From: Kappaphycus alvarezii
Lineage: Eukaryota > Rhodophyta > Florideophyceae > Gigartinales > Solieriaceae
DNA length: 64,000 bases
Direction of reading: 5' to 3'
NCBI GenBank assembly: GCA_002205965.3
Contig: NADL03000146.1
Location: 62,001-126,000, forward strand
This document shows, in pieces, positions 45,681 to 55,884 of this stretch; position 1 is the first letter of the stretch, and each line of letters opens with the position of its first letter. The notes below the pieces were generated by a model, which ran no database searches, was not told the origin of the DNA, and saw only the letters and a program-made list of their open reading frames with translations. The position numbers were made by a program, and so were the translations under genes.

Positions 45681-45862
45681 AGCGGCAGCTTGTGTCATTA
45701 GATCGCCTCTCTGTTGTTATTGGTGTTTCTCGGCGACATACCATCCAAAACACTCTCTTCTCTCTTGTAGCCTCCCTGAAAAGTTTTCCTCCCTCCAGTC
45801 ATGATAGTGCTTTTATCTAGGTGTGATATATGCCCGAGTCCCCCCACACACAAGCAATAAAT

Positions 45863-46925
45863 TCACTTTTTCATCCCCATGTGCTTTTCCAAAATCTCCA
45901 AGTTGTTGTCTATTGTGCGCATATTTCTCCTCATACTGCTCTGCACATTCGCAATCAGTTGCTCATTTCTCAACCGCCTGCCCTTCAACTCCTCAACCGT
46001 CTTCTCGACTCTCTTAAACGCGTCCACCATCGCCGCTGCCTCGTCATGTACCCTTTTCAAGCTTCTCAACCGCTCCACCACAATTGGTAGAGTCACCGCC
46101 AGCTCTTCCCATCGCTCCATCTTTTTCAATATTTCGGCCGTCTGCAACGCCGCAACACCGGCATCACTCTGCACATCTCTTCTCAAAATCTCGGCTATCT
46201 CCTTGGCCTCCTTTTTCAATCGCTCCCCAATGCCATCATCCTCCAAATATCCAGTCTCCTCTTCACGTCCTCCATAACCGACGCTACCACCAATCCCCCG
46301 CAGTCATCGATCTGCGTCACTCCAACCACCCGTTCCAATTCCGCCATTCGTCGTTCCAAGTCTACAACGCTTTGCGACATCTGGTGATCCAACTCTACGG
46401 TTATCCGCTTGCCATGTTCTGTATTAGCCTCTTTTCTTCTCTCTTCAATTAGCGGTAGCCGTGCCGCTGCGCGCTCACGCGCTCTCCGTGCCTTTTCCAA
46501 AGCGTCCAACTTGCGGCGTAGAGTAGCCAATTCGTAGCGCTCATCATCGGTGTCTTGTCCGTCTTGTTCCCTCTCTAAATCTTCAATTTCCGCAACTAGC
46601 CTTGCAATGGGCTTTTCTGGTCTCTGGTTTCGTAGTGATTTTGTGGGGTGAAAATTTCGTGACTGGTACAATTTCAGAGGGGGCGTACACTTGAGAGGCG
46701 AATTTAAGGAAAGCAGCCTCGGGAGTGACTGTTTCTGTTTCGGTATCCGAGGCGCCATAATACTCTGGTTCGGCAGGTTGAGTAGGGAGTGGTTCTACAG
46801 GGTGGAAAGGGGCAAAAAGATCGAAAGGTTGTGAGTGGAGGAGTGTGAGAGGGACCGTGAGCGTCTCCCTCGAAGAGTATCGGGGAGGGCGGAGGTGAGG
46901 AGTAGTACCATTCCATTTTGGACAT
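45863..46925 (-). CDS. Dynactin subunit 2 (p50, dynamitin)-like protein
   Basis: The C-terminal 127 codons (45863-46246) read 'ILKKMERWEELAVTLPIVVERL', 'LKRVHDEAAAMVDAFKRVEKTVEEL' and 'LIANVQSSMRRNMRTIDNN', in the order and spacing of dynamitin (W...a..LP.vv.RL..L...He.A, then LL..vQ..m..N...i..N). Frame 46216-46758 carries coiled coil and 'DLERRMAELERVVG', also typical. The N-terminal part has 'EPEYYGASDTETET' (dynamitin: EPDVYETsd) and an acidic stretch. The start is taken at ATG 46925. About 350 residues against roughly 400 in animals. p50 forms part of the dynactin shoulder that links dynein to cargo. Two or three frame changes. I am fairly sure of the family but not of orthology, since it is mostly coiled coil. 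Confidence 0.6.
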
Positions 46926-47402
46926 GATTCGATGTGGAATGTGAGGAGGACAGCTTGGGTTGAGTGAGTGAGAGGGGAGGGGCAAGGACAAAGGAGCGTA
47001 TTACTGACGACTTGTTCTACAAAAGCGGGATGAGGCACAACAAATAAGGTACTGTACTGTACGCTTGAAAAAAAGAAAACGAATCGTGGGGATCAATTAC
47101 AGGTACAGTATTGTACTGTACTGTACATTCGCCCGATGCATTGCGGCTTGGCGCCCGATGCAGTCAATGCATTCGAGTCGATTTTGATCCAAGAACATCC
47201 CAAAAGTTATCTCAAAAACCGGCAATAAATATTTAACAAAACCATAATGCTACATATTCAGTAATTACTGTACTGTACAGTACAGCACTTGCAATACAAT
47301 TGTTGCGTTGCAATTTGCAGTCTGCGGAATGGGCTACTTGAATAAATGTACATGCATATACTGTAGCTGACATTTGCCGGCTGCTGTGGAGCCCTGAGGA
47401 CA
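46926..47402. repeat. Spacer with three TACTGTAC palindrome clusters
   Basis: Clusters at 47048-47063 (TACTGTACTGTACG), 47102-47127 (TACAGTATTGTACTGTACTGTACA) and 47265-47286 (TTACTGTACTGTACAGTACAG). It lies upstream of the dynactin-like gene, so the clusters are in its promoter side. Confidence 0.6.
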
Positions 47403-48464
47403 GTGGTGAGACTGAACACCGATACTGAAGCGGACACACACCTCCGGGAGTTTGTCCGACGGCTCCCTGCGTCCGTCACTAATGATGGCAGTCTTCCGGA
47501 AACTTTGACAGCGGCAAGCCTCGCAGCCAAGCCCGATAGTACATACAACATTCTGTATCGAGCCTGGTGCGAGTCTGCAGCAAAGTTCTTCTGGAAGGAC
47601 GACGAATGGAAGAGGTTGCCAAACCCATATCGCATTCAGAAGCAGATATTCGGCGAAGAATTCGACGTCATGCATACTTGGAAACGCAGGCAGGGGCCTT
47701 CCTCACCGCACACCCCGCTGTAGTCAACCGAACGTCCAACGAGATGTGGACAGTGATGCTACGCCGTCACCTAGGAGTTCGCGTGTTTGACGACACCGCG
47801 CGCACCGCGCTGCAGTGGCTGAGTGCCATAGGCCCATGGATCTCTTAGGGGACCATGCAGCAGACCTTTGTAACAAAGGTCTCGGGTGGACCAACCGGCA
47901 CACAGCAGTTGTGAGAGTACTTGGGAGAGAGCTGTTTAAAGCAGCAGGAGTTGGCGTCCAATATGAGGTCAAATACCTACTCCCCGGACTGAATGCGCGA
48001 CCCGCAGATATTCTGGTGCACCCGCGATCCGACGCATTGAACACCCCGCCCCTCTTCCAGTGGCCTACGACATCACCGTATCCTCGCCATTCCAGGAGTG
48101 CTATATGTCAATGGGAGCACGAAAAGCGCGAGCCGTTGCCAACGCAGCAGACAAGCGAAAGAGGAGGGACCTAGCCACGAAAGTGGCTGCCATTTCTGGC
48201 GACGTCCTGCCTGGAAGATCAAGATTAGGATGGGATTTTGTGCCGCTGGCTTTTGACTCGTTAGGATCACCTTCTGAGACATCATCAAAGGTCATAGAGA
48301 AATACGCGGCAGCTGTCGCATCGCGCAGCGGATGTTACGGGGGGATGAAGACCCGCTTATACCAGAAACTAAGCTACGCTATTTGGTCCAAGTGGCGGGC
48401 GTCAGTCAAATGTCGTGCCCCGCCACACGCGGAAGTTGGTCACCTATTCGAATTAATGTTGTAG
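47403..48464 (+). pseudogene. LINE 3' fragment: post-RT region and C-terminal nuclease-like domain
   Basis: In order: 'QAGAFLTAHPAVVNRTSNEMW' and 'LRRHLGVRVFDD' (47.68-47.8 kb), then 'LLGDHAADLCNKGLGWTNRH' (zinc-knuckle-like GDHa..C....G...RH), 'VQYEVKYLLPGLNARPADILV', 'AYDITVSSPF', 'AVANAADKRKRR' and 'FVPLAFDSLGS'. The chain E..., R-P-A-D-I, Y-D-I-T-V, K resembles a PD-(D/E)XK fold, as in LINEs that nick target DNA with a restriction-like enzyme. Ends at a TAG at 48462. Frame changes near 47720, 47850 and 48060. Same family as 45100-45680. Confidence 0.6.
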
Positions 48465-48479
48465 CGACTTGACAGTGTT

Positions 48480-48685
48480 GCACATACTGTACGGGACATA
48501 TAGGGAAAAATTGGGGGTTAATTTACTGTGGTAGAGTATGTGGGTTGGTACCCAGTAAATTTGTACCGGAGCATACATATTACAGTGATAAAACACCGTA
48601 ACGAGACATGTTGGCTAAAACTCGTAGAGTCACATACAGTACACTGTATACTGTAGCATAGAGTACTGTACAGTATGGTCAAGAA
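48480..48685. repeat. TACAGTAC/TACTGTAC palindromes downstream of LINE fragment
   Basis: ATACTGTACGG near 48484 and a denser cluster at 48636-48676 (ACATACAGTACACTGTATACTGTAG, then AGTACTGTACAGTA). Confidence 0.5.
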
Positions 48686-50180
48686 GTGGGGGTATTCGCT
48701 CTATTCCTCAAAAGGTGAAGGCGTCGTGGAAGACCAGCGTCTTGATGCCATGCAGCTCATAGCGCTGCCGATAAATTCATACCTTGGCGTAATGTGGTCA
48801 CTTATCCAGAATCTGTCCTGAAACAGATGGACGCGTGATCGCTAGGTAGGGAATATGCTAGTGTTTGCAGCAACCCCCTATTGCCGATTAGGGTGACGTT
48901 TGTCAAAATGTTATAAACATGCGACAATATGTATGCTGAAAACCAGTTGACTCGGCGTTTGGGAAGCCACATGTCCATTCCTGTTACATACTATTCATAG
49001 AAGAGGCAGCAGCCACACTCCTGTGCAACCCCAAATGCTTTCTTGAAGCCCAACCCTATAAAACACGCACTTGCGTCATCGAGGTCATGTCACGCACCAA
49101 TCACTGCTAAAAAGCGCCGGCGCCGCCCTTGGGTACCCCGTGCCCTCTGCTAAAGCACAATCCGGCAACGTCAATAATACCCTCCGGAGCACGACAACTC
49201 TGCATCGATATTGACACACGCCCATTACCGGGACAGGTTGCACCCACATTGGCAACCACGCTCTGTCATGGAAATCATACCTCGCGGTCATCGGCCGCGG
49301 TAGTAACGTTGGTTATCCCATTGCAATGTGCTTTCTAATCCTTTCGAGTCATGTAAGACAGCGTCAAGACCTGTGCGGTGGTCCGCAGTTGGATTTCCGT
49401 AGAGTTGATGTGTGTTGGTTCGAGGTACCGCCCCTCCTGCCTCTGGCGCTGTGGCTAACAAAGCAACGGGCCATAATGTTACGGCCTGGGGCTGTTTTGG
49501 TGAACGCTTGGCACGGGTGGTACCGAAAGCAGCTACGAGCCAACCTGGTAAAGCCGGCATTGGATCCCGAGGTTGATTGCTGTGCCAGTTGGCGTTCAAA
49601 AGGTGTGGTGATGTGGTGCTTCATCACGTGTTGGTGTGAGTTTATTGTGTTACATGCTTCCCATATTGTTTTTAAGACCTCTGTGTGCTTGGTCGACGCG
49701 AGGCATCCAATTGGGAAGCTGTTTGTTTGCTCGATTTGATCAACTGCATATAGAGATGGCAGTCGATTGACGTGGACCAACATTTGCGAAACCTTTCGAG
49801 GAAATTTAGGTGCAGCGCAGCGACTCCCAACGTTTTCGGAACTAAAGTTTTCTCTGAGCATAGAGATTAAAATCAAACACTTTTGCAAACAGATACCTGT
49901 TTTAATTATTAGCAAACTATCCAAGGCCTTCGTCGACGACTGTTGAGGGACGAGACGGGGTAATTCGGTCCTTGGTCTAAGGTTGTTGATTGCTAACACG
50001 GATACTCAAGGATAATAGCCATGGAGCACGGTACAGCAATGCGCGACAAAAGGGTTGAAGAAAGGTACGGAAGAATGAAGAATGAGGATAGGAAACTTTT
50101 TTTGTTAAAATGAACGTGACTAGTAAATTTCCCCACTTATGGCACGCTCCACGTGGCAATGCAATTTGTGTCTGCAATAG
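48686..50180. other. No recognisable gene
   Basis: Frames up to 211 codons overlap on both strands (minus 49364-49999, plus 49326-49739) without motif. A CCTATAAAACACGC TATA-like box lies near 49056-49069, followed only by an eight-codon frame. Bases 49600-49740 and 49850-49930 are AT-rich. Possibly an old element. Confidence 0.35.
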
Positions 50181-50268
50181 AGTACAGTAAATTAGCTTAA
50201 TCATGTACTGTACTGTACTGTACAGTTGCAAAGGGCCAAGTACATTATAATACTAATACTGTACATGA
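50181..50268. repeat. TACTGTAC palindrome cluster upstream of secreted-protein gene
   Basis: ATCATGTACTGTACTGTAC, CTGTACAG and later AATACTGTACATGAT; the outer ATCATGTAC and GTACATGAT form an inverted repeat of about 85 bases. It is about 380 bases before the start codon of the next gene. Confidence 0.55.
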
Positions 50269-50646
50269 TAACATCTGCACCGTATTAATCCAAAACTATC
50301 AAGGTGCTCCCATTTGGTGCCGATTCAAGTGGGACCCTGGCCAGTTTATCATCGCATCATTCACCCATTTCTTCTTGCCCCCTTTATCCTATCCCCTCTC
50401 CCCGCCCCTCCCCAGCCCGCTACTCCTCACAACCGTCCAAAACCTCTCCTGGCCTCTTTCAACCATGTTTGCACCACATACTCGCCTGACTCCCAAACCC
50501 TCTCCCGTCCTACCGCTTCCAATCCCTCCCAATCCAGTCCTTATTCATGCATCCCACCCCATCCCTTCATAACCCCTACTCATTCCTCCGCTCATTTTTC
50601 GCTTATCCACCATCCCTATCCAGCCATCCCGCAACTACAAATCATC

Positions 50647-51929
50647 ATGCGCAAAACTCTTCCTCTCCTCCCCGTCCTTCTCCTCTTTTTCCCCCCTCAC
50701 CCTCGCTCAAGTAGACTCCAACGTCTCTTGTGGCTTCGCCTTTCGCGATTTGACACTCAATTGTGCCCATCCCACCGAATCTACCCTCTCCCGATGCTGT
50801 CCCTCTATCCGCATGTACAACAATGCCTACTGCTGGTGCCAAACCGCCGGCCTTAATCTCGCCTCCCTTCTCGCTACAAATGTTTACTCTCTCTCTCTTC
50901 GTGCGGAAGTCTGCAACGTTTCCCAGCCCCTTCGTCCTCCTTTCCGTCCACCCGTGACGGTCCTCTCACCCTCAACACGTGTCCCCCTGAATTCACTTCA
51001 CTACCGCCGGATTCTGATGTCGAGGGCTGTGAGAACCCACAGCAATTGCGTCGAAATCGCTCTGCTACTCTCGGCACTTTTGATAGACTTACTTTGGAGG
51101 GTTTGGACGCGAGCGATATAAACCGTTTTAAGAATACATTTGCCAATATATTCGCAAATGATTCCTCCTTTGCAAGCGTCGGCTTGTGGAGTACCATGGC
51201 GATAACGAACAAATTCTCGACTTTTTGTGGTCACGTCAGGCCGCATTAGGTTCCCCGTTGGCATGGGCGCCCGAAAATGTCCGCACTGAGATACGGGATC
51301 GCTTTTGGCGTCAAGCAAAAGTAAGCTATGCCCTTGACTATGCGGATTCGGAACGGTTTGCCACTCGTTATGTCTTGGCTACATTTGAGGAGTGCTCGCA
51401 TCGCCTTGCCGATGTGTATGTTGTGGAACCTGGCGTTGTGGATGCCATTACGGCCCAATTTTACTATCCCGCGGAACCCAAGGACGCCGTAAGTATGTAT
51501 AATGTGGAGGGTCGCACGATTTGCGAAAGAATCATGAACGGATGCGGACAACTGGCACCGTACGACAGTATGGCAGAGTGTATGACAGTGATGGCAAGGT
51601 TGAAGAGTGAGGGCAAGGTGATGTGTAATCGCTTTGGTGGGGAAGAAACGCCCGTCAATGCGTTGTTCGGAGATACTTTGGCCTGCAGGTATCAGTACGC
51701 GTTGGCTATTCCAACGGATCCTCAGCGGTATTGTCCCATGGTCGGGGAGGTGGGGAAAGGAACCTGTGTTGAGAGTTTGTGCATGGAGGATGAGTATGAA
51801 GATATTTTCGCAGATGATATCAATCCGAGGTATTCGGGAAGTGCTACATTTACTTGCAATAGCATTAGCGGAGAATGCCGAGAGCTTTGGCCGGTGGAAG
51901 ATGATGGATTTGGGGGTTTTAGGACGTAG
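50647..51929 (+). CDS. Secreted or membrane-lumen cysteine-rich protein, function unknown
   Basis: ATG 50647 begins a classical signal peptide: MRKT, then a Leu/Pro core 'LPLLPVLLLFFP', continuing after a frame change as 'LTLAQVDSNVSCGFAF'. A Cys module follows: 'TLNCAHP', 'SRCCPSI', 'CWCQTAG', with CC and CxC pairs as in small secreted helical proteins. A second part, 'FDRLTLEGLDASDINRF', leads into frame 51186-51929 with spaced cysteines ('EECSHRLADVYVVEPG', 'TICERIMNGCGQ', 'DTLACRYQYALA', 'QRYCPMVGEVGKGTC'). The product is about 425 residues with some 20 Cys, suggesting disulfide bonds outside the cytosol. Three frame changes (about 50690, 50975 and 51195). I do not recognise the family. 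Confidence 0.65.
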
Positions 51930-52739
51930 AGTAACTCTTGTTGTAATCAGAGGCCGTGGTTACCTCGCGGTGTAGCAACAGGCAGGCTTGAATTCGCTGT
52001 TTCAATTTAGGATGAATTAGGAACTCCGCGCATGTCCGAAGAGGCAGGGAGCACCTGACAAAAGCTGTATCGGTTACTTTTAATGCTACCGCATTTGCTA
52101 CTTGAACTCTCATGAATACGGTATCGCCGACAATTACGAAAGAGCTTCTACCTGGTCGAGCTTATAGTGAAGTACAGTTTGCAGTATAACCGACATTTCT
52201 CTAACTGTGGTTTTAGGCCGCGTTTTCTTTACAACGGCGAGCTTTGCCCGGATCCATGCCGCTATCAAGCTTGAGTCGCATTGTCCAGGCGGATAGAATG
52301 TAGCTGGTAATACTTGCAGAAGGGTCTTTTGAAGCCTCTTTTGAAAACTCATTTGAATGCGAGTCGAAATCTTGTTAGGGTAGACCCTTTTAAGAAGAAA
52401 TCTTTATTCATTACTTATCTTGATGCTCAACTTCATTTCGATTATACAGGGCGCCTTATAAATATAGAAACCTTAGAATTTAAGGCATAATTGTACAATA
52501 CGGAACGAGAGTGGCACGCAAACAACCCTTACTTATCTATAGAGACTGCGATAGGGCTGTTAAGGCCAGAACTAGTATCTACTCTCCTATTTACACAAGA
52601 AAGAGAGAAAGAAAGAGAAAGAGAAAAAGAGACCTTTTAAGTCGTGATTTCTACAAAAGAAAGAAAGAAGTTATTTGCGTATTGGATAATAAATATAGAG
52701 ACTAAACAGAAATACGATATACATCAACTAGAACACAGT
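51930..52739. other. No recognisable gene; GA-rich simple repeat
   Basis: The minus frames 51919-52113 and 52134-52352 have no motif. A GA-rich run (GAAAGAGAAAGAGAAAAAGAG) lies at about 52600-52632. 52440-52740 may hold one end of the Tc1-like element that follows, but no inverted repeat partner was found. Confidence 0.35.
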
Positions 52740-53739
52740 CTAGTAGTTTATTTTGCCTCCATTCGCGTTGAGAACTTCGACGCACCTTTTGTGGATCGAC
52801 TTAATTAGTTTCTGAGTCGCATTTTTCTCGATTTGGGCCCATTTTTGGCCAATTGCCACTTTTAAAGCGGAAACTGAGTCAAACTTCCTTCCATTACTGT
52901 AAAAAGCCCGCACCAAGATATCCCATACCGTAAGTTTTCGATTGGGTTTAGGTCTGGGGACCGTGCAGGCCAATCCATTACAGTAATGTCCTTCTCAGAA
53001 AGCCATGCCTTTGTATGCTGAGACACATGGATAGGGGTATTATCTTGCTGAAACATCCAATCAAATCCACCGTTTAATGGCCGCAAAATCTAATATATTA
53101 TACTCCAATGTCCTACAGTAACTTGCACACACCTGCTTTCCATTCAAATAACAATTAGACACATGTCAAATTAAGAGAAGCAAGCCCAAATCATAACTGG
53201 ATCCCACCATTTTGACGCTTGGCCAATAGCCTCTTCCTTACTAATATCATGCCAGTAATACTGAAAACCGTCTGGCCCGTCCAAATTTAACTTTTTTCAT
53301 CCGAAAAAACTCTTTCTTCCAATCATTCAGTTTTTCGCCCGCGATCTCCGTAGTTTAATCAAAACAAGTCTTGTTTTTTTGGGCTGCGGTAAGGAGCGGA
53401 ATCTATTTAATCTTCTTGTACGTAAGAGTTCTTGTTGCACGTAATAACTGCTGCAATCTCTTCTAGCTATTAGCAAATCCAAGGCGGTGCAGCACCGTCC
53501 CGAATTTTTCTCACTCTTGTGCGCCTGTCTTAGTAGATTTAATCTTTCAGTGGGAGATTTTTTTGGCGGCGTCCGCTGCTTTTTCTTTTGCCATACTTCT
53601 CCCGCGGCTTGGATAAATGTCGACACTACCTGCTTAGGGCGATTAATTTTCGATGCAATAGAATCAATGCTCTCCCCGGCACACCTCATCCTCATAATTC
53701 TTCTTTTTCTTGATCCGTCAGGGACCTTCCGCGAGGCAT
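52740..53739 (-). pseudogene. Tc1/mariner-type transposase
   Basis: ATG 53739 starts 'MPRGRSLTDQEK', followed by 'AGESIDSIASKINRPKQVV' (helix-turn-helix, Tc3 type) in frame 53327-53695. The catalytic core is in 52862-53086: 'FQQDNTPIHVSQHTKAWL' (second Asp, QDna..H) and 'MDWPARSPDLNPIENL' (third acidic residue, Glu). The C-terminal tail in another frame (52740-52973) reads 'DSVSALKVAIGQKWAQI' and 'KLIKSIHKRCVEVLNANGG'. The first catalytic Asp region, about 53.1-53.3 kb, is disrupted. Length 1 kb is normal for the family. It cuts and pastes DNA between TA sites. Several frameshifts; no terminal repeats seen. Confidence 0.8.
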
Positions 53740-54900
53740 TTTGTTGATGGGTATTCGTCGTTCTCTGCCGTTTAGATACTATTTGTAGTCGGTATTGTTA
53801 TTTAAAGTGTATACCAGAGTATTTTACTGTAAAGTTGCATTTCATACCCTGGGCTTTGCGTCTCATGTGTAATTCTCAGGTAAAGGGGTTATTTCTGAGT
53901 TTTGAGTGGAATGAAAAGTTCAGTATTTTACAAACGTGAAAGACGAAAGATGACCGGAAAATGGAGAAATTATGGGGAATGTACTTTTTCACTGTATTGA
54001 AAGTCTTATGCATCATGATCGGTCAATTTAGTGTCGGTGGTTGCCCTCTCGTGCTCGATTCTTGAGAAGAATACTTTCGCATCCTGTTCATGTCTTTCGA
54101 TTTGGCAGAAGTCAGGCTTTAAAAGCAGAGTGACTGTCCCATTGGAACAAATCATATCAATTTTGAAAGTACACCCTAAGGACGATACAAACAAGTGTTT
54201 CTGTGCCAGAGATAATCATTTTCTTTGCAAAGGAGATTAGTCTGTAGTGGTTACGACTTTCGCAGCACGCCGATCGTACCCGTATACAACAGGGGTATTT
54301 TTGATAGGTTATATATAGCGTAGGGATTAGGAATGGGGTAAGTAAAGAAATTTATGGAACGAGAAGGGCTGGGGCTAAACAATTCGGGAGGGGTGCGGAC
54401 TTGTGTTATCTACCCAGCGGAAACTTCCTTATTGTGCCTTGTCGGGAGAGAGGGAAGGAGAGGAGCGAGGCGGCGCGGGACATTGAAGCCGCACAGAGAC
54501 CTACTGTAATAGTGCTGACAGTAAGTCACGACAAGTAAATGGCTGCAATGCGCCAGAAATCCCGTTCTCAAATTGGTGCGGCGAGAGAACTTTACTGCAT
54601 TAGAGAACATATGCTACACGATATTTGTATATAATTTTCGTTTGTACCCGAAAAAATATGATACTTAGTTGCAAGATCGCTATGATTTACGCAATAAAAA
54701 CTTCGTATAACGACAAAAAGTACGGGCATGTGCGATTTCGGTTTTATTAAACCCTATTATCCCTGTGCTTTTGGAATATGAATGGGGTTTTTCAAGGAGC
54801 CCTTGGCTCATGATCCAACCCCACTTTACACTCTGCCGTACTGCGATTAAAGACTCTGTACACAAAAAGGTGAGCAAAACTAGCAATACAGACTGCTCAA
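53740..54900. other. No recognisable gene
   Basis: AT-rich; short frames (54006-54194, 54410-54610 minus) without motif. A TATATATAG element near 54310 and a G-rich stretch to 54480 could be part of an LTR or promoter; not resolved. Confidence 0.35.
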
Positions 54901-55800
54901 ATGGTGATATTCGCATACGCCGAGGATGAAGTAGCTGTCGCTGTCCTCGATCATCTAGAGGACATCAAGGGGAAATCCGCCGTATCAATCCCCGAACAAA
55001 GAGGATTTCACCAACGTTTTTTCAATTTAAACGCACTAAGCAACATGGAATGCTACATTCGCTATCGATTCCAAACGAGACATGTAGGGTCACTAGCTCA
55101 GCAAGTGTGCTTTGAAATTTCGTTTCATAAAAAAATTAGATACTCCTGCGAAGACGTAACTCCATGTTGTACTGTGATAAGGGAATTATCAAAACCGAGG
55201 GTCCTCATCGAGATGGAAGAGGAGTTTGGTATGTTTATTTCTTGTCTGAATGAATTATTTTAGGAGACGCTTTAATATTTTACATCGGCCTATGGTCAAT
55301 TTCTCGAATTTCGGCCTCTGTTGATGGCACATAGCGCAGCACTTTATGCAACAGCTGTAAAGAACACAGAGTACCACATCTAAAGTTGTACCAGCTTCAT
55401 ATACTGCACGAAAATGCGTATGACGCGCCCACGAAGTCATGGGAGCCAGCCGCACAGCTGTTATTCCGGTCACAAACGAATGCACTTCTTGCTTTACCAA
55501 ACAGTCTCCACTCCTGACCGGTTGATATTTTCAGCATACGATCTGATCGAAAGGAAGCGCAATGAACTTACTTTTCTTCGATTATCTGGGCTGGAGGAAG
55601 TCCTTTCAGCATACATGAAAGTGAGGGGAGACAGTTTCACATCTATGAGGACCTCGTTAGCATACTGGGATCGTATATGCAAAGATCGTTTAATGACGCT
55701 GGTGCGACTCCCGATCAACGGGCGTTTAATTACGTCATGAGTACACTCATGTTGCGGTTCATTGGAACTACAGAGATCTAAAGCAGCATTAATCACGCGA
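54901..55800 (+). pseudogene. PIF/Harbinger-type transposase, second family, first catalytic Asp lost
   Basis: 54901-55263 gives the N-terminal part: 'FNLNALSNMECYIRYRFQTRHVGSLAQQ' and 'VIRELSKPRVLIEMEEEFGM' (R.f..l..L..P.R...le..FG). The core follows: 'FIYCTKMRMTRPRS', where the family has 'FiDGT...i.RP', so Asp is Tyr at 55402-55404. Then 'CYSGHKRMHFLLYQTVSTPD' (ySGHKr.h..k.Q.v..Pdg) and 'LLSAYMKVRGDSFTSMRTSLA'. In another frame 'GSYMQRSFNDAGATPDQRAFNYVMS' matches the end with FN..ms. It differs from the 19.3-kb transposase (ALD type). Inactive. Confidence 0.75.
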
Positions 55801-55884
55801 CGACTGGGCTCTTTTCCTTAAAGTAAGACATGCACCAATTGAATTGATGTACAAGACATAGGCATTGCTGCATAACATGAGAAC

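Noticed and set aside
49364-49999. 211-codon minus-strand ORF as a host gene
   Set aside because: No motif, mixed composition, and overlapping long frames on the other strand; likely chance.
52590-52640. GA-rich run as regulatory element
   Set aside because: Simple microsatellite-like sequence; no gene start nearby.
53740-53860. Terminal inverted repeat of the Tc1-like element
   Set aside because: No convincing complement to the 52440-52500 region (ACAGGGCGCC...) was found.
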